From: Chloroflexaceae bacterium | GTDB taxonomy: Bacteria > Chloroflexota > Chloroflexia > Chloroflexales > Chloroflexaceae | Assembly: GCA_025057155.1 (NCBI GenBank) | Contig: JANWYD010000021.1 | Location: 20,008 to 84,007, forward strand | Direction: 5' to 3' | DNA length: 64,000 nucleotides | Part shown: in pieces, positions 50,636 to 58,810 of the stretch | How the letters are laid out: every line of letters begins with the position of its first letter | How positions within the stretch are numbered: the first letter of the stretch is position 1 | Translations under genes and position numbers: made by a program | Notes under the pieces: model-generated | The model's input: the letters and a program-made list of their open reading frames with translations, nothing else | Databases searched by the model: none | What the model was told of the DNA's origin: nothing

Positions 50636-52141
50636 ATGCGATCCCCCCCCAATCGCGTCATTGTGGTCGGCGCCGGTCTCGGCGGAATGGCCGCCGCCAT
50701 CCGCCTGGCCGCCGCCGGTCACCAGGTCATTGTGCTGGAGAAGAACGACCGCGCGGGCGGCAAACTCAACCTCCTGCGCGAGGCCGGCTATACCTTCGAC
50801 ACCGGCCCGTCTCTCTTGACCATGCCCTGGGTGATAGAAGAGTTGTTTGCCGCCGCCGGCCGTCGCGCCGCCGATTACCTCACTCTTGAGCAGATCGAGC
50901 CAACCTGCCGCTACCGCTGGCCCGATGGCACGACCTTTAACGCCTGGCAACGCCTGCCCCAACTGATCCAGGAGATCGAACGTCTCAGCCCGCCCGACGT
51001 GCCGGCATTCTTCCGCTTTCTGGCTCACACTGCGCGCATCTACGACGCTGTTGCCGACGCCTTTCTGCTCAAACCCTTCGACGGCCCGCACGAACTGCTC
51101 ACGCCCCGCCTCCTCCGCGACGGTCCGCACATTGACGCCCTGCGCAGCGTTGACGCCGCCGTGCGCTCGTTCTTTCGCAGCCCCTATCTGCGGCAGGTCT
51201 TTAACCGCTACGCCACTTACAACGGCTCGTCACCCTACCTCTCGCCAGCGACCTTCAATGTGATCGCCTACATCGAGTTTGCCGAGGGCGGCTGGTACGT
51301 GCGCGGCGGGATGTACGCCCTGGCCCTGGCCCTGTTGCGCCTGGCCGCCGAACTTGGCGTAGAGGTGCGCACGCGCACCCCTGTCGCTGCAGTTGCGCTT
51401 AACGGCCGCCGCGTGCGGGGCGTGCGTCTGCTCAACGGCGAGGAACTGGCCGCGGATCAGGTGCTGATCAACGCTGACCCGAGTTACGCCTACCGCGCCC
51501 TCATTCCCGGACAGGAGGCCATAGCCGCGCGTTTGGCCCGCCAGGAGATCTCCTGCAGCGGCTTCGTGCTCTTCCTTGGCGTGAACCGGCGCTACCCCCA
51601 ATTGGCGCACCACAATATTTTCTTCAGCCATGATTATCCCGGCGAGTTTGCGGCCATCTTTCAGAAGGGCGTCCCCGCCGCCGATCCGACGATCTACGTC
51701 GCCGCCACTGCGCTGACCGACCCCGAACACGCACCGCCCGGCCATCTCAATCTCTTTGTCCTGGTGAACGCTCCTGCGCTCAACCCGCGCGTATGCTGGC
51801 AACGCGAGGCGCGCCCCTACCGGGATAGCATCATTGCCAAACTGGAACGCATGGGCCTGACCGACCTCAACCGCCATATCGTCTACGAACAGATCTGGAC
51901 CCCGGCTGACATCGCCGAACGGTACAATGCGCCGGGCGGCGCGATCTACGGCTGGGCCTCCCACTCGCCCTTCAGCGCCTTCTTCCGCCCGCCACTGCGC
52001 GCCCGCAACCTCCAGGGGCTCTACTTCGTTGGCGGCGGCACCCACCCCGGAGGTGGCATTCCGCTGGTGCTCCTCTCGGGGCGCGCCGCCGCCGAGCGCA
52101 TCATCACCGACAGCCGGCGCCTGCGCCCTGTGGCTGGATAA
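50636..52141 (+). CDS. Phytoene desaturase (CrtI) family oxidoreductase
   Basis: 501 residues. N-terminal FAD-binding VIVVGAGLGGMAAAIRLAAAGHQVIVLEKNDRAGGK; the CrtI-type YTFDTGPSLLTMPWVIEELF; FNRYATYNGSSPYLSPATFNVIAYIEFAEGGWYVRGGMYALALALLRLAAELGVEVRT; and the C-terminal NLQGLYFVGGGTHPGGGIPLVLLSGRAAAERI. These mark the bacterial phytoene desaturase/carotenoid oxygenase family. It may desaturate phytoene or act on a terminal end (CrtO/CrtP-like); sequence alone does not separate them. The RWY-less, GGWYVRGGM motif is as in CrtI. No crtB is adjacent. Confidence 0.88.
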   Translation: MRSPPNRVIVVGAGLGGMAAAIRLAAAGHQVIVLEKNDRAGGKLNLLREAGYTFDTGPSLLTMPWVIEELFAAAGRRAADYLTLEQIEPTCRYRWPDGTTFNAWQRLPQLIQEIERLSPPDVPAFFRFLAHTARIYDAVADAFLLKPFDGPHELLTPRLLRDGPHIDALRSVDAAVRSFFRSPYLRQVFNRYATYNGSSPYLSPATFNVIAYIEFAEGGWYVRGGMYALALALLRLAAELGVEVRTRTPVAAVALNGRRVRGVRLLNGEELAADQVLINADPSYAYRALIPGQEAIAARLARQEISCSGFVLFLGVNRRYPQLAHHNIFFSHDYPGEFAAIFQKGVPAADPTIYVAATALTDPEHAPPGHLNLFVLVNAPALNPRVCWQREARPYRDSIIAKLERMGLTDLNRHIVYEQIWTPADIAERYNAPGGAIYGWASHSPFSAFFRPPLRARNLQGLYFVGGGTHPGGGIPLVLLSGRAAAERIITDSRRLRPVAG

Positions 52142-52281
52142 CGCTCGCTGCGCCTGCCAGGGCGAAAAACTCTTTACACCTCGCCGAACTGTTCTTCGTA
52201 TCAAAAGGTGCAAGCTCCCGCACCTCAAGCCCATGAAACGCCAGGAGGAGCCTCTATTATCGTTAAGATACGATTAACCTC

Positions 52282-52310
52282 TTGATTCTTGGGCCTCAAA
52301 ATGCTATGAT
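52282..52310 (+). promoter_or_regulatory. Sigma-70-type promoter with no downstream gene
   Basis: TTGATT at 52282-52287 (-35, 4 of 6) and TATGAT at 52305-52310 (-10, 5 of 6), 17 bases apart. Transcription would start near 52317 and run into a gene-free region. Confidence 0.7.
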
Positions 52311-52316
52311 AGCGCC

Positions 52317-52872
52317 GAAGCCTCAAGGGAACAGCAACATACCAGAGCACCTGAACAGTCGAAAACGCGCCGTCGCAAGACAAGCGCTGTCCTCTCACTG
52401 TAAAGAAAAAAGAGCGCACTTGGAGAGGATATGTGTACGTTAGGGGAAATGGAATGCTACCGTGTGGCGTTCCAGGGAGACTAACAGACAAGCGCCGGAT
52501 CGCTGACTGAGCGATCGGATGCTCTGCGAGTTGCGGGATGGCCTCTCCACGCAAAGCTCAACGCGTGTGGACAGGAGGAGCTTGTTACCCACGCAAAGCA
52601 GGAGCCATACCCAAAGGCAAAAGCTGGCACGGCAAAGCGCCACACATGCGTGCGCCGAAGGCAGAGCAGCCCAGGGTCTGCGTGGAGATGAGTAGACTGT
52701 ATCAGATGCTCAACGGGGTCGCTGGACCCTTGAGGCTCAAAAGTGGGAATAAGGTACATGTCGGTAAACTGGCGGTAACTGTACGCACGTCGGTAAGCTG
52801 GCAAGAACACACGTTACTGGGTCATGGTTCATGCAGGGCCGGAGGGCTTGCCTTCCGGCCGTTGCGTTGTTT
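52317..52872 (+). ncRNA. Candidate structured non-coding RNA, about 550 nt
   Basis: No believable coding frame. The predicted RNA starts behind a good promoter and ends at a strong hairpin. A closed multi-branch domain is visible: GGAGAGG (52422-52428) pairs with CCTCTCC (52542-52548) and encloses GTTAG/CTAAC (52439/52481), TGGAATGC/GCGTTCCA (52450/52467, 8 bp) and GATCGCT/AGCGATC (52498/52510, 7 bp). Further on are AAGCTC/GAGCTT (52554/52578), the composite stem CTCAA-GGGTC/GACCC-TTGAG (52709-52734, 10 bp) and GTACA/TGTAC (52754/52780). It lacks the conserved strings of RNase P RNA, tmRNA, SRP RNA or a group II intron domain V. Its identity is unknown. Confidence 0.6.
52837..52860 (+). terminator. 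Terminator of the candidate ncRNA
   Basis: GGCCGGAGGG pairs with CCTTCCGGCC (10 bp, one G-T pair) across loop CTTG, followed by GTTGCGTTGTTT, moderately T-rich. Confidence 0.6.
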
Positions 52873-52921
52873 AGCGCCTTTACCCCTGTCGGGGCGAATG
52901 CCGCTCCGCCCCGACGTCGCG

Positions 52922-52955
52922 CCCCGGCGTTGCACAGCGTTGTGTAGCGCCGGGG
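52922..52955. terminator. Long hairpin between the ncRNA and fabD
   Basis: CCCCGGCG/CGCCGGGG continues inward through TTGCACA/TGTGTAG to a four-base loop, giving about 15-16 pairs. It lies about 100 bases past the fabD stop (minus strand) and may end that operon. Confidence 0.55.
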
Positions 52956-53055
52956 TGTACTGTTGGGCCACCCTGAAACGATTGACCTGCAACGACGGGG
53001 CGCAAGTACCGCGAGCCGCACAGCTTAGCGTCCTCAAACGATTCTGGTCAGCGCG

Positions 53056-54006
53056 CTAATTTATTCTCACCTCGCGCACCTCGTCGGCATTGCCGACGTT
53101 CAACAATCGCGCATCCGGCACGATGCGTCTGATCAGACCGCTCAGAACCTTGCCGGGGCCGATTTCCAGAAAGGTCGTCACTCCATCACGCGCCATCCGC
53201 TGCACCGAGGCGATCCAGCGCACCGGCGCAGTTACCTGCGTCACCAGCTCGCGCTGCACGTCCCCGGGGGCCAGCAGCGGCTCGGCGGTCACATTGGCAA
53301 TCAGCGGGGTATGCAGGGGCCGGATGCTCACACCTTCAAGCGCCCTCGCCATACCTTCGGCCGCATGCCGCATCAGGGGCGAGTGGAAGGCTGCGCTCAC
53401 CTTGAGCGGAACGATCCGCCTGGCACCCCGCTGTTTCGCCAGCCCCCCCGCGTGTTCAACCGCGCGCGTGCTTCCGCTGATCACCAGTTGATCAGGCGCG
53501 TTGTAATTCGCCACCACCACCGTGCTGACACTCTCTGGCTCATCCGCCAGCGCCGCCTCCGTCTCCTGGCAGATCTGCTCCAGGGTTGCGGCGTCAAGCC
53601 CCAGCACCGCCGCCATCCCCCCGGCGCGCGCCTCGGCCATCAGTTCGCCCCGCCGCCGCACCAGCCGCAGGGCTTCGGCAAAACCCAGGCCCCCCCCGGC
53701 AACCAGCGCCGCATACTCGCCAAGACTGTGCCCGGCGACGGCACGGGGCGGCGGTAGCGGCCCGCCCGCGGCGCTCTCCATGGCCCGCAACAGCGCCACG
53801 CTGACAGTCAACAGCGCCGGCTGGACGTTCTCGGTTGCCGTCAACTCCTTCTCAGGCCCTTCAAAGCACAGCCGCGTCAGCGGCAGATTCAGCGTTGCAT
53901 CGGCCTCTTCAAACACCTCGCGCGCCGCCGGATACCGGACGTACAGATCGCGCCCCATCCCTACCACTTGCGATCCCTGACCTGGAAATACCCACGCAAT
54001 GGTCAC
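53056..54006 (-). CDS. fabD: Malonyl-CoA:ACP transacylase
   Basis: 316 residues. VFPGQGSQVVGMG near the N-terminus, nucleophile Ser94 in GHSLGEYAAL, His208 in VSAAFHSPLM and the LEIGPGKVLSGL segment near the C-terminus are diagnostic. It loads malonyl groups onto acyl carrier protein for fatty-acid synthesis. It follows fabH by 7 bases in a yceD-rpmF-fabH-fabD operon; fabG and acpP are not in this window. Confidence 0.96.
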   Translation of the reverse strand: MTIAWVFPGQGSQVVGMGRDLYVRYPAAREVFEEADATLNLPLTRLCFEGPEKELTATENVQPALLTVSVALLRAMESAAGGPLPPPRAVAGHSLGEYAALVAGGGLGFAEALRLVRRRGELMAEARAGGMAAVLGLDAATLEQICQETEAALADEPESVSTVVVANYNAPDQLVISGSTRAVEHAGGLAKQRGARRIVPLKVSAAFHSPLMRHAAEGMARALEGVSIRPLHTPLIANVTAEPLLAPGDVQRELVTQVTAPVRWIASVQRMARDGVTTFLEIGPGKVLSGLIRRIVPDARLLNVGNADEVREVRIN

Positions 54007-54013
54007 GCGCCCC

Positions 54014-55006
54014 TCACCTCCAGCGTATCACCGCCGAACCCCACGTCAGCCCGCCGCCGAAGGCGGTCAGCAACACATAATCTCCGCCCCGCACCCGGCG
54101 CTGCTCAATGGCCTCGCAGAGCGCGATGGGCACCGAGGCCGCCGAGGTGTTGCCGTAGCGGTCGAGATTGACGAAGAAGCGTTCCACTGGCATCCCCAGA
54201 CGCCGGGCGACCGCTTCGATGATCCGCAGGTTGGCCTGGTGCGGAATCACCAGCGCCACATCCTCGAAGCGTAGCCCTGCCGCGCCCAGGGCGCGCTCCG
54301 CCGACTCGGCCATACCGCGTACTGCGTGGCGGAACATCTCGCGCCCGTTCATCTGCACATATTGCCGCTCTGACCGGAGCAGTTCAGACGTAAGCGGCAG
54401 CCGCGTGCCGCCCGCCTCCACGGCCATTAATGCTTCACCCTCGCCCCAGGCCCCCAGGTTGGCAGCGATCAAACCCGCCGGTTCGGACGTGGCCTGGAGC
54501 ACCACCGCGCCAGCGCCATCGCCAAATAGCACGCAGGTGCTGCGATCCTGCCAGTTGATCAGATGGGTGAAGACATCGGCGGCCACCAGCAACAGGCAGG
54601 AACTCATCCCACCTCGGATCAGCGCCGTCGCCACGCTAAGCCCGTAGACAAACCCGCTGCACGCCGCGGCCAGATCAAATGCTCCGGCGCGCGGGATGCC
54701 CAGATTGGCCTGCACCGTGCAGGCGGTGGCCGGAAAGGGCCGGTCCGGAGTACAGGTGGCGACGATGACCATATCCACCGCTTCCGCGGGCAGTCCGGCC
54801 CGTTCGAGAGCCGCGCGACCGGCGCGGCTCGCCAGAACTGAGGTATACTCGTCAGGGCCGGCCACATAGCGCTGGCTTATACCGGTTCGGCTGCGGATCC
54901 ACTCATCGGACGTGTCGAGACTGCGGGCCAGTTCCTCATTGGTCACCGCCCGCTCAGGCAAGGCCATGCCCCAGCCGGTAATCGCGGCATAGCGTGGGCT
55001 GATCAC
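54014..55006 (-). CDS. fabH: Beta-ketoacyl-ACP synthase III
   Basis: 330 residues. Catalytic Cys116 in DLAAACSGFVYGL, the histidine in VIPHQANLRIIEAVARRLG and the asparagine in DRYGNTSAASVPIAL complete the KAS III triad. It starts fatty-acid chains from acetyl-CoA (or branched primers) and malonyl-ACP. GTG 55006 is chosen because GAGAGAGG lies five bases before it; a TTG seven codons earlier has no ribosome-binding site. It is 94 bases after rpmF. Confidence 0.95.
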   Translation of the reverse strand: MISPRYAAITGWGMALPERAVTNEELARSLDTSDEWIRSRTGISQRYVAGPDEYTSVLASRAGRAALERAGLPAEAVDMVIVATCTPDRPFPATACTVQANLGIPRAGAFDLAAACSGFVYGLSVATALIRGGMSSCLLLVAADVFTHLINWQDRSTCVLFGDGAGAVVLQATSEPAGLIAANLGAWGEGEALMAVEAGGTRLPLTSELLRSERQYVQMNGREMFRHAVRGMAESAERALGAAGLRFEDVALVIPHQANLRIIEAVARRLGMPVERFFVNLDRYGNTSAASVPIALCEAIEQRRVRGGDYVLLTAFGGGLTWGSAVIRWR

Positions 55007-55100
55007 TTCTGCCTCTCTCCACAGCAAAAGGAGCGGCGGCAGATACGATGGTCAGCCGACCGCTCCGCGCTCTGCAATCCGCCCCGACGCCCGCGAGTGC

Positions 55101-55289
55101 TTACTCAGCCTCGGTGACCTTGATCACCTGGCGCCCCCGGTAGTCGCCGCACTTCTTGCACGGATAATGATTGCGCACCAGCGCCCCGCAACGTTGGCAC
55201 CTCACCAGCACAGGGGCGGTGAGCGCTAGATGCTGCCGGCGGTTGCCGCGGCGATGGCGCGAGACTTTGCGCTTTGGCACTGCACCCAT
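55101..55289 (-). CDS. rpmF: Ribosomal protein L32
   Basis: 62 residues. The N-terminal MGAVPKRKVSRHRRGNRR and four cysteines (31, 34, 44, 47) of a zinc ribbon, C-x2-C-x9-C-x2-C, identify the zinc-binding L32. It starts 6 bases after yceD, the pairing usual across bacteria. Confidence 0.96.
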   Translation of the reverse strand: MGAVPKRKVSRHRRGNRRQHLALTAPVLVRCQRCGALVRNHYPCKKCGDYRGRQVIKVTEAE

Positions 55290-55295
55290 GGTTCC

Positions 55296-55853
55296 TCAAC
55301 TCCTCCCGTTACCGCGCTTATGGCGTTCCGCCCAGGCTTTCAGCGCATCGAGGGGGTTCTTGTCCGGCCCGAGCGCTGTCTCTTCTTCTTCGCCCTCGAT
55401 CCCTTCCGACTGCACCGTGTAACTGACCGGTCGATCGCGATAGGCCGGGCTTACCGGATTGAGCGGCAACTCCAGAAGGGTATACTCTCGAATTGCCTCC
55501 CCAATATCGGCCATATGCGCGTCGTCGAGGAGAAACGGATCCTCTTCGGTCGGCTTCGGCAGAGCGCCGCCAGTGTACACATCAATCACCGAGTGAAACT
55601 GGTCGCTAAAGTCCAGCGTCACGGGGTAGTCAAACTCTTCCAGCGATCGCACACATATCAACCGAACGGTGCCCTGGGCTTTGACATTGGCCCATACCCC
55701 GCTGGCTGTGCGGGTAAAACGCACCGTACCACTGATATCGCGCAGTCTCAACGTTTCATCGAGGGGCAACTCATCTTCCGCGAACGTTAGCTCGCGGCGA
55801 GCGCCGATTTCTTCCCGCAGCAACTGCGCGACGTTAAACTTGAGAGTCGTCAT
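55296..55853 (-). CDS. yceD: YceD/DUF177 family protein
   Basis: 185 residues. The family pattern is seen: an N-terminal strand LKFNVAQLLREEIGARREL, a central GTVRLICVRSLEEFDYPVTLDFSDQF, DIGEAIREYTLLELPLNPV, and a C-terminal GPDKNPLDALKAW. YceD proteins always precede rpmF and are linked to 23S rRNA maturation or assembly in other organisms; the exact role is not established. It is the first gene of the operon driven by the promoter at 55997-56026. Only one cysteine remains of the pairs seen in some homologues. Confidence 0.9.
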   Translation of the reverse strand: MTTLKFNVAQLLREEIGARRELTFAEDELPLDETLRLRDISGTVRFTRTASGVWANVKAQGTVRLICVRSLEEFDYPVTLDFSDQFHSVIDVYTGGALPKPTEEDPFLLDDAHMADIGEAIREYTLLELPLNPVSPAYRDRPVSYTVQSEGIEGEEEETALGPDKNPLDALKAWAERHKRGNGRS

Positions 55854-55865
55854 GGACGTAGATGT

Positions 55866-55968
55866 GAGAAACTATCTCAAAACCCGCGCACTGCTCTGGC
55901 AAGGGCGAAGCCAGACCATACACCCCCGCCCTTAGAACCGACAGAGAGCGCTTCGAGATAGTCTTCTC
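55866..55968 (-). promoter_or_regulatory. Structured leader of the yceD-rpmF operon, potential pseudoknot
   Basis: The transcribed leader is closed by a near-perfect 13-bp pair (GAGAAACTATCTC at 55866-55878 with GAGATAGTCTTCTC at 55955-55968). Inside, TCTGGC/GCCAGA (55895-55900/55910-55915) and AAGGGCG/CGCCCTT (55901-55907/55927-55933) interlock: the loop of the first stem is an arm of the second. That is an H-type pseudoknot or two exclusive folds. It ends 13 bases before the yceD ATG. Confidence 0.5.
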
Positions 55969-55996
55969 GTGTCGCAGCTCATGCTGCAAATGCTTT

Positions 55997-56026
55997 ATTA
56001 TAGCCAGGAGGGGCACACACTGTCAA
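55997..56026 (-). promoter_or_regulatory. Consensus sigma-70 promoter of the yceD-rpmF-fabH-fabD operon
   Basis: On the minus strand, TTGACA (56026-56021) and TATAAT (56002-55997), both perfect matches, are 18 bases apart. Transcription would start near 55990, leaving a leader of about 137 bases before yceD. Confidence 0.9.
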
Positions 56027-56089
56027 GATAATAGAGCAATAAAAAGATCATCGCCAGCGTACTATGGCGGCATCACGGGCGGTTCAGCC

Positions 56090-56539
56090 CTACGCTGTTT
56101 CTTCCCTCTTTCCCGACGGAGGGCGGGCGCCGAGTTCGTGCAACCCGTTGCGCACACTGGTGACCAGTTTAGACAGACGGGCATCGAGTTCTTCGAGCAC
56201 CTGGCGGGCGTAGTCATCGGCGCCGGCGCGCACCATGGCAGCTTCCTGCTCGGCCTGTTGGAGCAGGCGAGCACGTTCCGCCTCGACCGCCTCCAGCAAC
56301 CCGCGTTCTTCGAGCACCTGCTGCACGCGGGCCTGAGCCTCGGCGATCAGCCGTTCCTGCTCCTGCACGATGCGCCGCGCCCGTTTGTGCTCTTCAGGGA
56401 TGGCGACCCGCATCCGATCGATAATATCGAGGATCCGCTCTTCATCTACCAGGAGCCGGCCGCTGAACGGCACGCGCCGCCCTTCCGCAAGCACGTCTTC
56501 CAGTTCGTCAATCAAATCATCAAGCTCGATGGCGCTCAC
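56090..56539 (-). CDS. Coiled-coil protein, unknown function
   Basis: 149 residues, mainly one long charged helix: [72 protein letters not shown], then [27 protein letters not shown]. The N-terminal [17 protein letters not shown] and the coiled coil resemble the small DivIVA-like or ATP-synthase-b-like proteins found beside coaD. A cell-envelope or division scaffold is possible but unproven. The GTG start overlaps the coaD stop (GTGA), so translation is coupled. Confidence 0.72.
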   Translation of the reverse strand: MSAIELDDLIDELEDVLAEGRRVPFSGRLLVDEERILDIIDRMRVAIPEEHKRARRIVQEQERLIAEAQARVQQVLEERGLLEAVEAERARLLQQAEQEAAMVRAGADDYARQVLEELDARLSKLVTSVRNGLHELGARPPSGKREETA

Positions 56540-57027
56540 CCCCTTTGCGCGAACTTTTGCCGCAACGCCGCCACGATGTGCGGCGGTACAAATTCTACCG
56601 GATCGCGGCCCATCCCGGCGATTTCGCGCACGGCGCTCGAACTGATATGGGCGTAACGCCGGCTGGCCATCAACACCACCACCTCGATCTCGGGATCGAG
56701 GGTCTGGTTCAACTGAGCCATGTTATATTCAACCTCAAAGTCGCTTACGGTGCGTAAGCCGCGAATGAGGGCCACCGCGCCCATAGAGCGGGCGAAATCA
56801 ACGGTGAGGGCGTCATAACTGACCGCCTCGACGCGTGGCACATCAGCGATGGCCGTGCGGAGGAGGGCCAGTCGCTCCTCGGTGCTAAACAACAACTTCT
56901 TCTGCGGCCGCTCGAAGACCCCCATCACCACCCTGTCGAACAGGCGCGTCGCACGGGTCGCAACGTCCAGATGGGCATAGGTAACCGGGTCAAAACTTCC
57001 CGGATAGACGGCAATGCGCGTAGTCAT
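56536..57027 (-). CDS. coaD: Phosphopantetheine adenylyltransferase
   Basis: 163 residues, the usual size. [19 protein letters not shown] holds the nucleotidyl-transferase H-x-x-H-like site (the second His at about 18; Ala replaces the usual Gly before it). [23 protein letters not shown] and [17 protein letters not shown] (ISSS motif) are characteristic. It makes dephospho-CoA from 4'-phosphopantetheine and ATP. It follows rsmD by 24 bases, a common pairing. Confidence 0.95.
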   Translation of the reverse strand: MTTRIAVYPGSFDPVTYAHLDVATRATRLFDRVVMGVFERPQKKLLFSTEERLALLRTAIADVPRVEAVSYDALTVDFARSMGAVALIRGLRTVSDFEVEYNMAQLNQTLDPEIEVVVLMASRRYAHISSSAVREIAGMGRDPVEFVPPHIVAALRQKFAQRG

Positions 57028-57051
57028 CAGCGACGGCCCCTCGCGTGCTCC

Positions 57052-57633
57052 TCAGGCGTCAGGCTGCTCACCCGTCGTATCGGAACCGAGACGGTAGATC
57101 GAAAAGCAAGAGTCACCCAGACGGCGATGCTTGATCCGCACCGCGCCTGGATAGGAGTCGGCCAGACTCACCCGGGGCGAATGGCCAACGATCAACAGGC
57201 TTCCCTCATGACCGAGGCCGTTCTCCAGAATGGTCATAATTGTCTGCTCGATTTTTGGATCGGCATAGGGCGGGTCCATCATAATATAATCGTAATTGCC
57301 CGTCCCACGCTGGTGGTGCAGGAAACGCTCCACCGACATCTGATGGACCCGGCCATACGCCGCGAGCCTGGTGTGGGCCAGATTATCCCGGATGATGGCG
57401 CAGACGTGGGATTGTTGCTCGACAAAATCGGCATACTCCGCCCCGCGCGAGAGAAACTCAATCCCCAGCGCGCCCGTTCCCGCATACAGGTCCAGCACTC
57501 GCCCGTGGATCGGGCCGTATCCCTCCAGCACCGAGAACAGCGACTCTTTCACCCGGTCGAGCATCGGGCGCGTGCCGAGGCCCTTCGGCGCTTTGAGTTT
57601 ATGCCCCTTGGCTCTCCCGGTAATCACGCGCAT
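57052..57633 (-). CDS. rsmD: 16S rRNA (guanine966-N2)-methyltransferase
   Basis: 193 residues. MRVITGRAKGHKLKAPKG is the family start (13 upstream residues of open frame are ignored). RPMLDRVKESLFSVL, the SAM-binding VLDLYAGTGALGIEFLSRGA and the catalytic MMDPPYADP follow. It methylates G966 in the decoding-site region of 16S rRNA. Confidence 0.94.
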   Translation of the reverse strand: MRVITGRAKGHKLKAPKGLGTRPMLDRVKESLFSVLEGYGPIHGRVLDLYAGTGALGIEFLSRGAEYADFVEQQSHVCAIIRDNLAHTRLAAYGRVHQMSVERFLHHQRGTGNYDYIMMDPPYADPKIEQTIMTILENGLGHEGSLLIVGHSPRVSLADSYPGAVRIKHRRLGDSCFSIYRLGSDTTGEQPDA

Positions 57634-57731
57634 AGCAGACCCTGCCGGCTTCTTGTCGGACCATTGTAGCATGGCCTTTTTTGCGCTTCAACCAGGGTTT
57701 CTCGCAGCGGTTTTCTTGCGTGAAGGCGCCT

Positions 57732-58130
57732 TTACCGCTTGGTGTACTGCGGCGCCTTGCGCGCCCGCTTGAGGCCCGCCTTCTTGCGCTCTTTCGCCCG
57801 CGGATCACGGGTGAGCAACCCCGCCTTCTTCAGGGTTGGGCGGAGGTCAGGATCGAGATCCAGCAAGGCCCGTGCCAGACCGTGACGCACCGCCCCGGCC
57901 TGACCGTGAACCCCGCCGCCGCGCACCTTTACCAGCACGTTAAAGTTGGTCGTGTTACCGGTCAACTGCAGCGGCGTCCAGATCTCGCGTTGCAGCAGTT
58001 CACGCGGGCCAAAATACTCCACGGGCTTCTTGCCGTTGACGATAAACTCCCCGTTGCCGGGGAACAGGCGCACGCGCGCAACCGCCGTCTTGCGGCGCCC
58101 GGTGCCCTGGTAGTAGCGTTTAGCTTGCAT
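57732..58130 (-). CDS. rpsI: Ribosomal protein S9
   Basis: 132 residues. [51 protein letters not shown] and the basic C-terminus [23 protein letters not shown], which reaches the P site, identify S9. The start could also be the GTG two codons earlier (58136), which has a better spaced GGAGAG. It follows rplM by about 100 bases. Confidence 0.96.
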   Translation of the reverse strand: MQAKRYYQGTGRRKTAVARVRLFPGNGEFIVNGKKPVEYFGPRELLQREIWTPLQLTGNTTNFNVLVKVRGGGVHGQAGAVRHGLARALLDLDPDLRPTLKKAGLLTRDPRAKERKKAGLKRARKAPQYTKR

Positions 58131-58235
58131 GGTCACCTGTCTCTCCTATCGGCCCTGTACGGCTTCGCCGTGAAAAAAGGCGTTTTCAGAAAGGCTGCGC
58201 CCTCCCGCGGCCCCTCCGCTGTGGCTTTGTTCGCC

Positions 58236-58667
58236 TCAGCGCGGCGACCAGACCTTCGGCTGCTGCGCGGCGTGAGGATGGCGCGGCCCGGCGTAGATGC
58301 GCAGCTTGGTCAACAGATGGCGGCCCATCCGGTTCTTCGGCAACATGCCTTTGACCGCATTGCGCAGAATGCGGTCGGGATGTTTAGCCAGCATCATTTT
58401 GTAGGGCGTGGCTTTGAGACCGCCCGGATAGCCGGTATGTCGGTAGTAAATCTTCTGATCGGCTTTCTTGCCCATGATCTTGATTTTCTCGCAGTTGACC
58501 ACGATTACAAAATCACCACCGTCAATTGAGGGAGTGTAGGTCGGCTTATGCTTCCCACGGAGCAGGGTGGCGATCTGGGTAGCCAGGCGACCCAGCACCT
58601 GGTCGGTGGCGTCAATCACGTACCAGTCACGCTGGACTTCAGCAGGTCTTTGATGATACGTTTTCAC
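58236..58667 (-). CDS. rplM: Ribosomal protein L13
   Basis: 143 residues. WYVIDATDQVLGRLATQIATLLRGKHKPTYTPSIDGGDFVIVVNCEKI and YRHTGYPGGLKATPYKMMLAKHPDRILRNAVKGMLPKNRMGRHLLTKLRIYAGPRHPH are diagnostic. It precedes rpsI, as in most bacteria. Confidence 0.97.
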   Translation of the reverse strand: MKTYHQRPAEVQRDWYVIDATDQVLGRLATQIATLLRGKHKPTYTPSIDGGDFVIVVNCEKIKIMGKKADQKIYYRHTGYPGGLKATPYKMMLAKHPDRILRNAVKGMLPKNRMGRHLLTKLRIYAGPRHPHAAQQPKVWSPR

Positions 58668-58810
58668 GGTGTTTTATCCTCATCGTATTGCCCCGGATGG
58701 CACAGCGTGCAATCAGGATTCCTCTATGGGAGCTTGGCCCTTGTCTATGCCCCCCTCAGCAGGCCGGGGATGCGCGGGCGAGGCTCGCTCGTGCGACCCC
58801 TTGCGTCCGG

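Noticed and set aside
52317-52872. Identification of the non-coding region as RNase P RNA, tmRNA, SRP RNA or group II intron
   Set aside because: None of the conserved core strings of these RNAs was found (for example the GGAAAGTCC-type core, a T arm, or the GGAAGGAAGCA-type loop).
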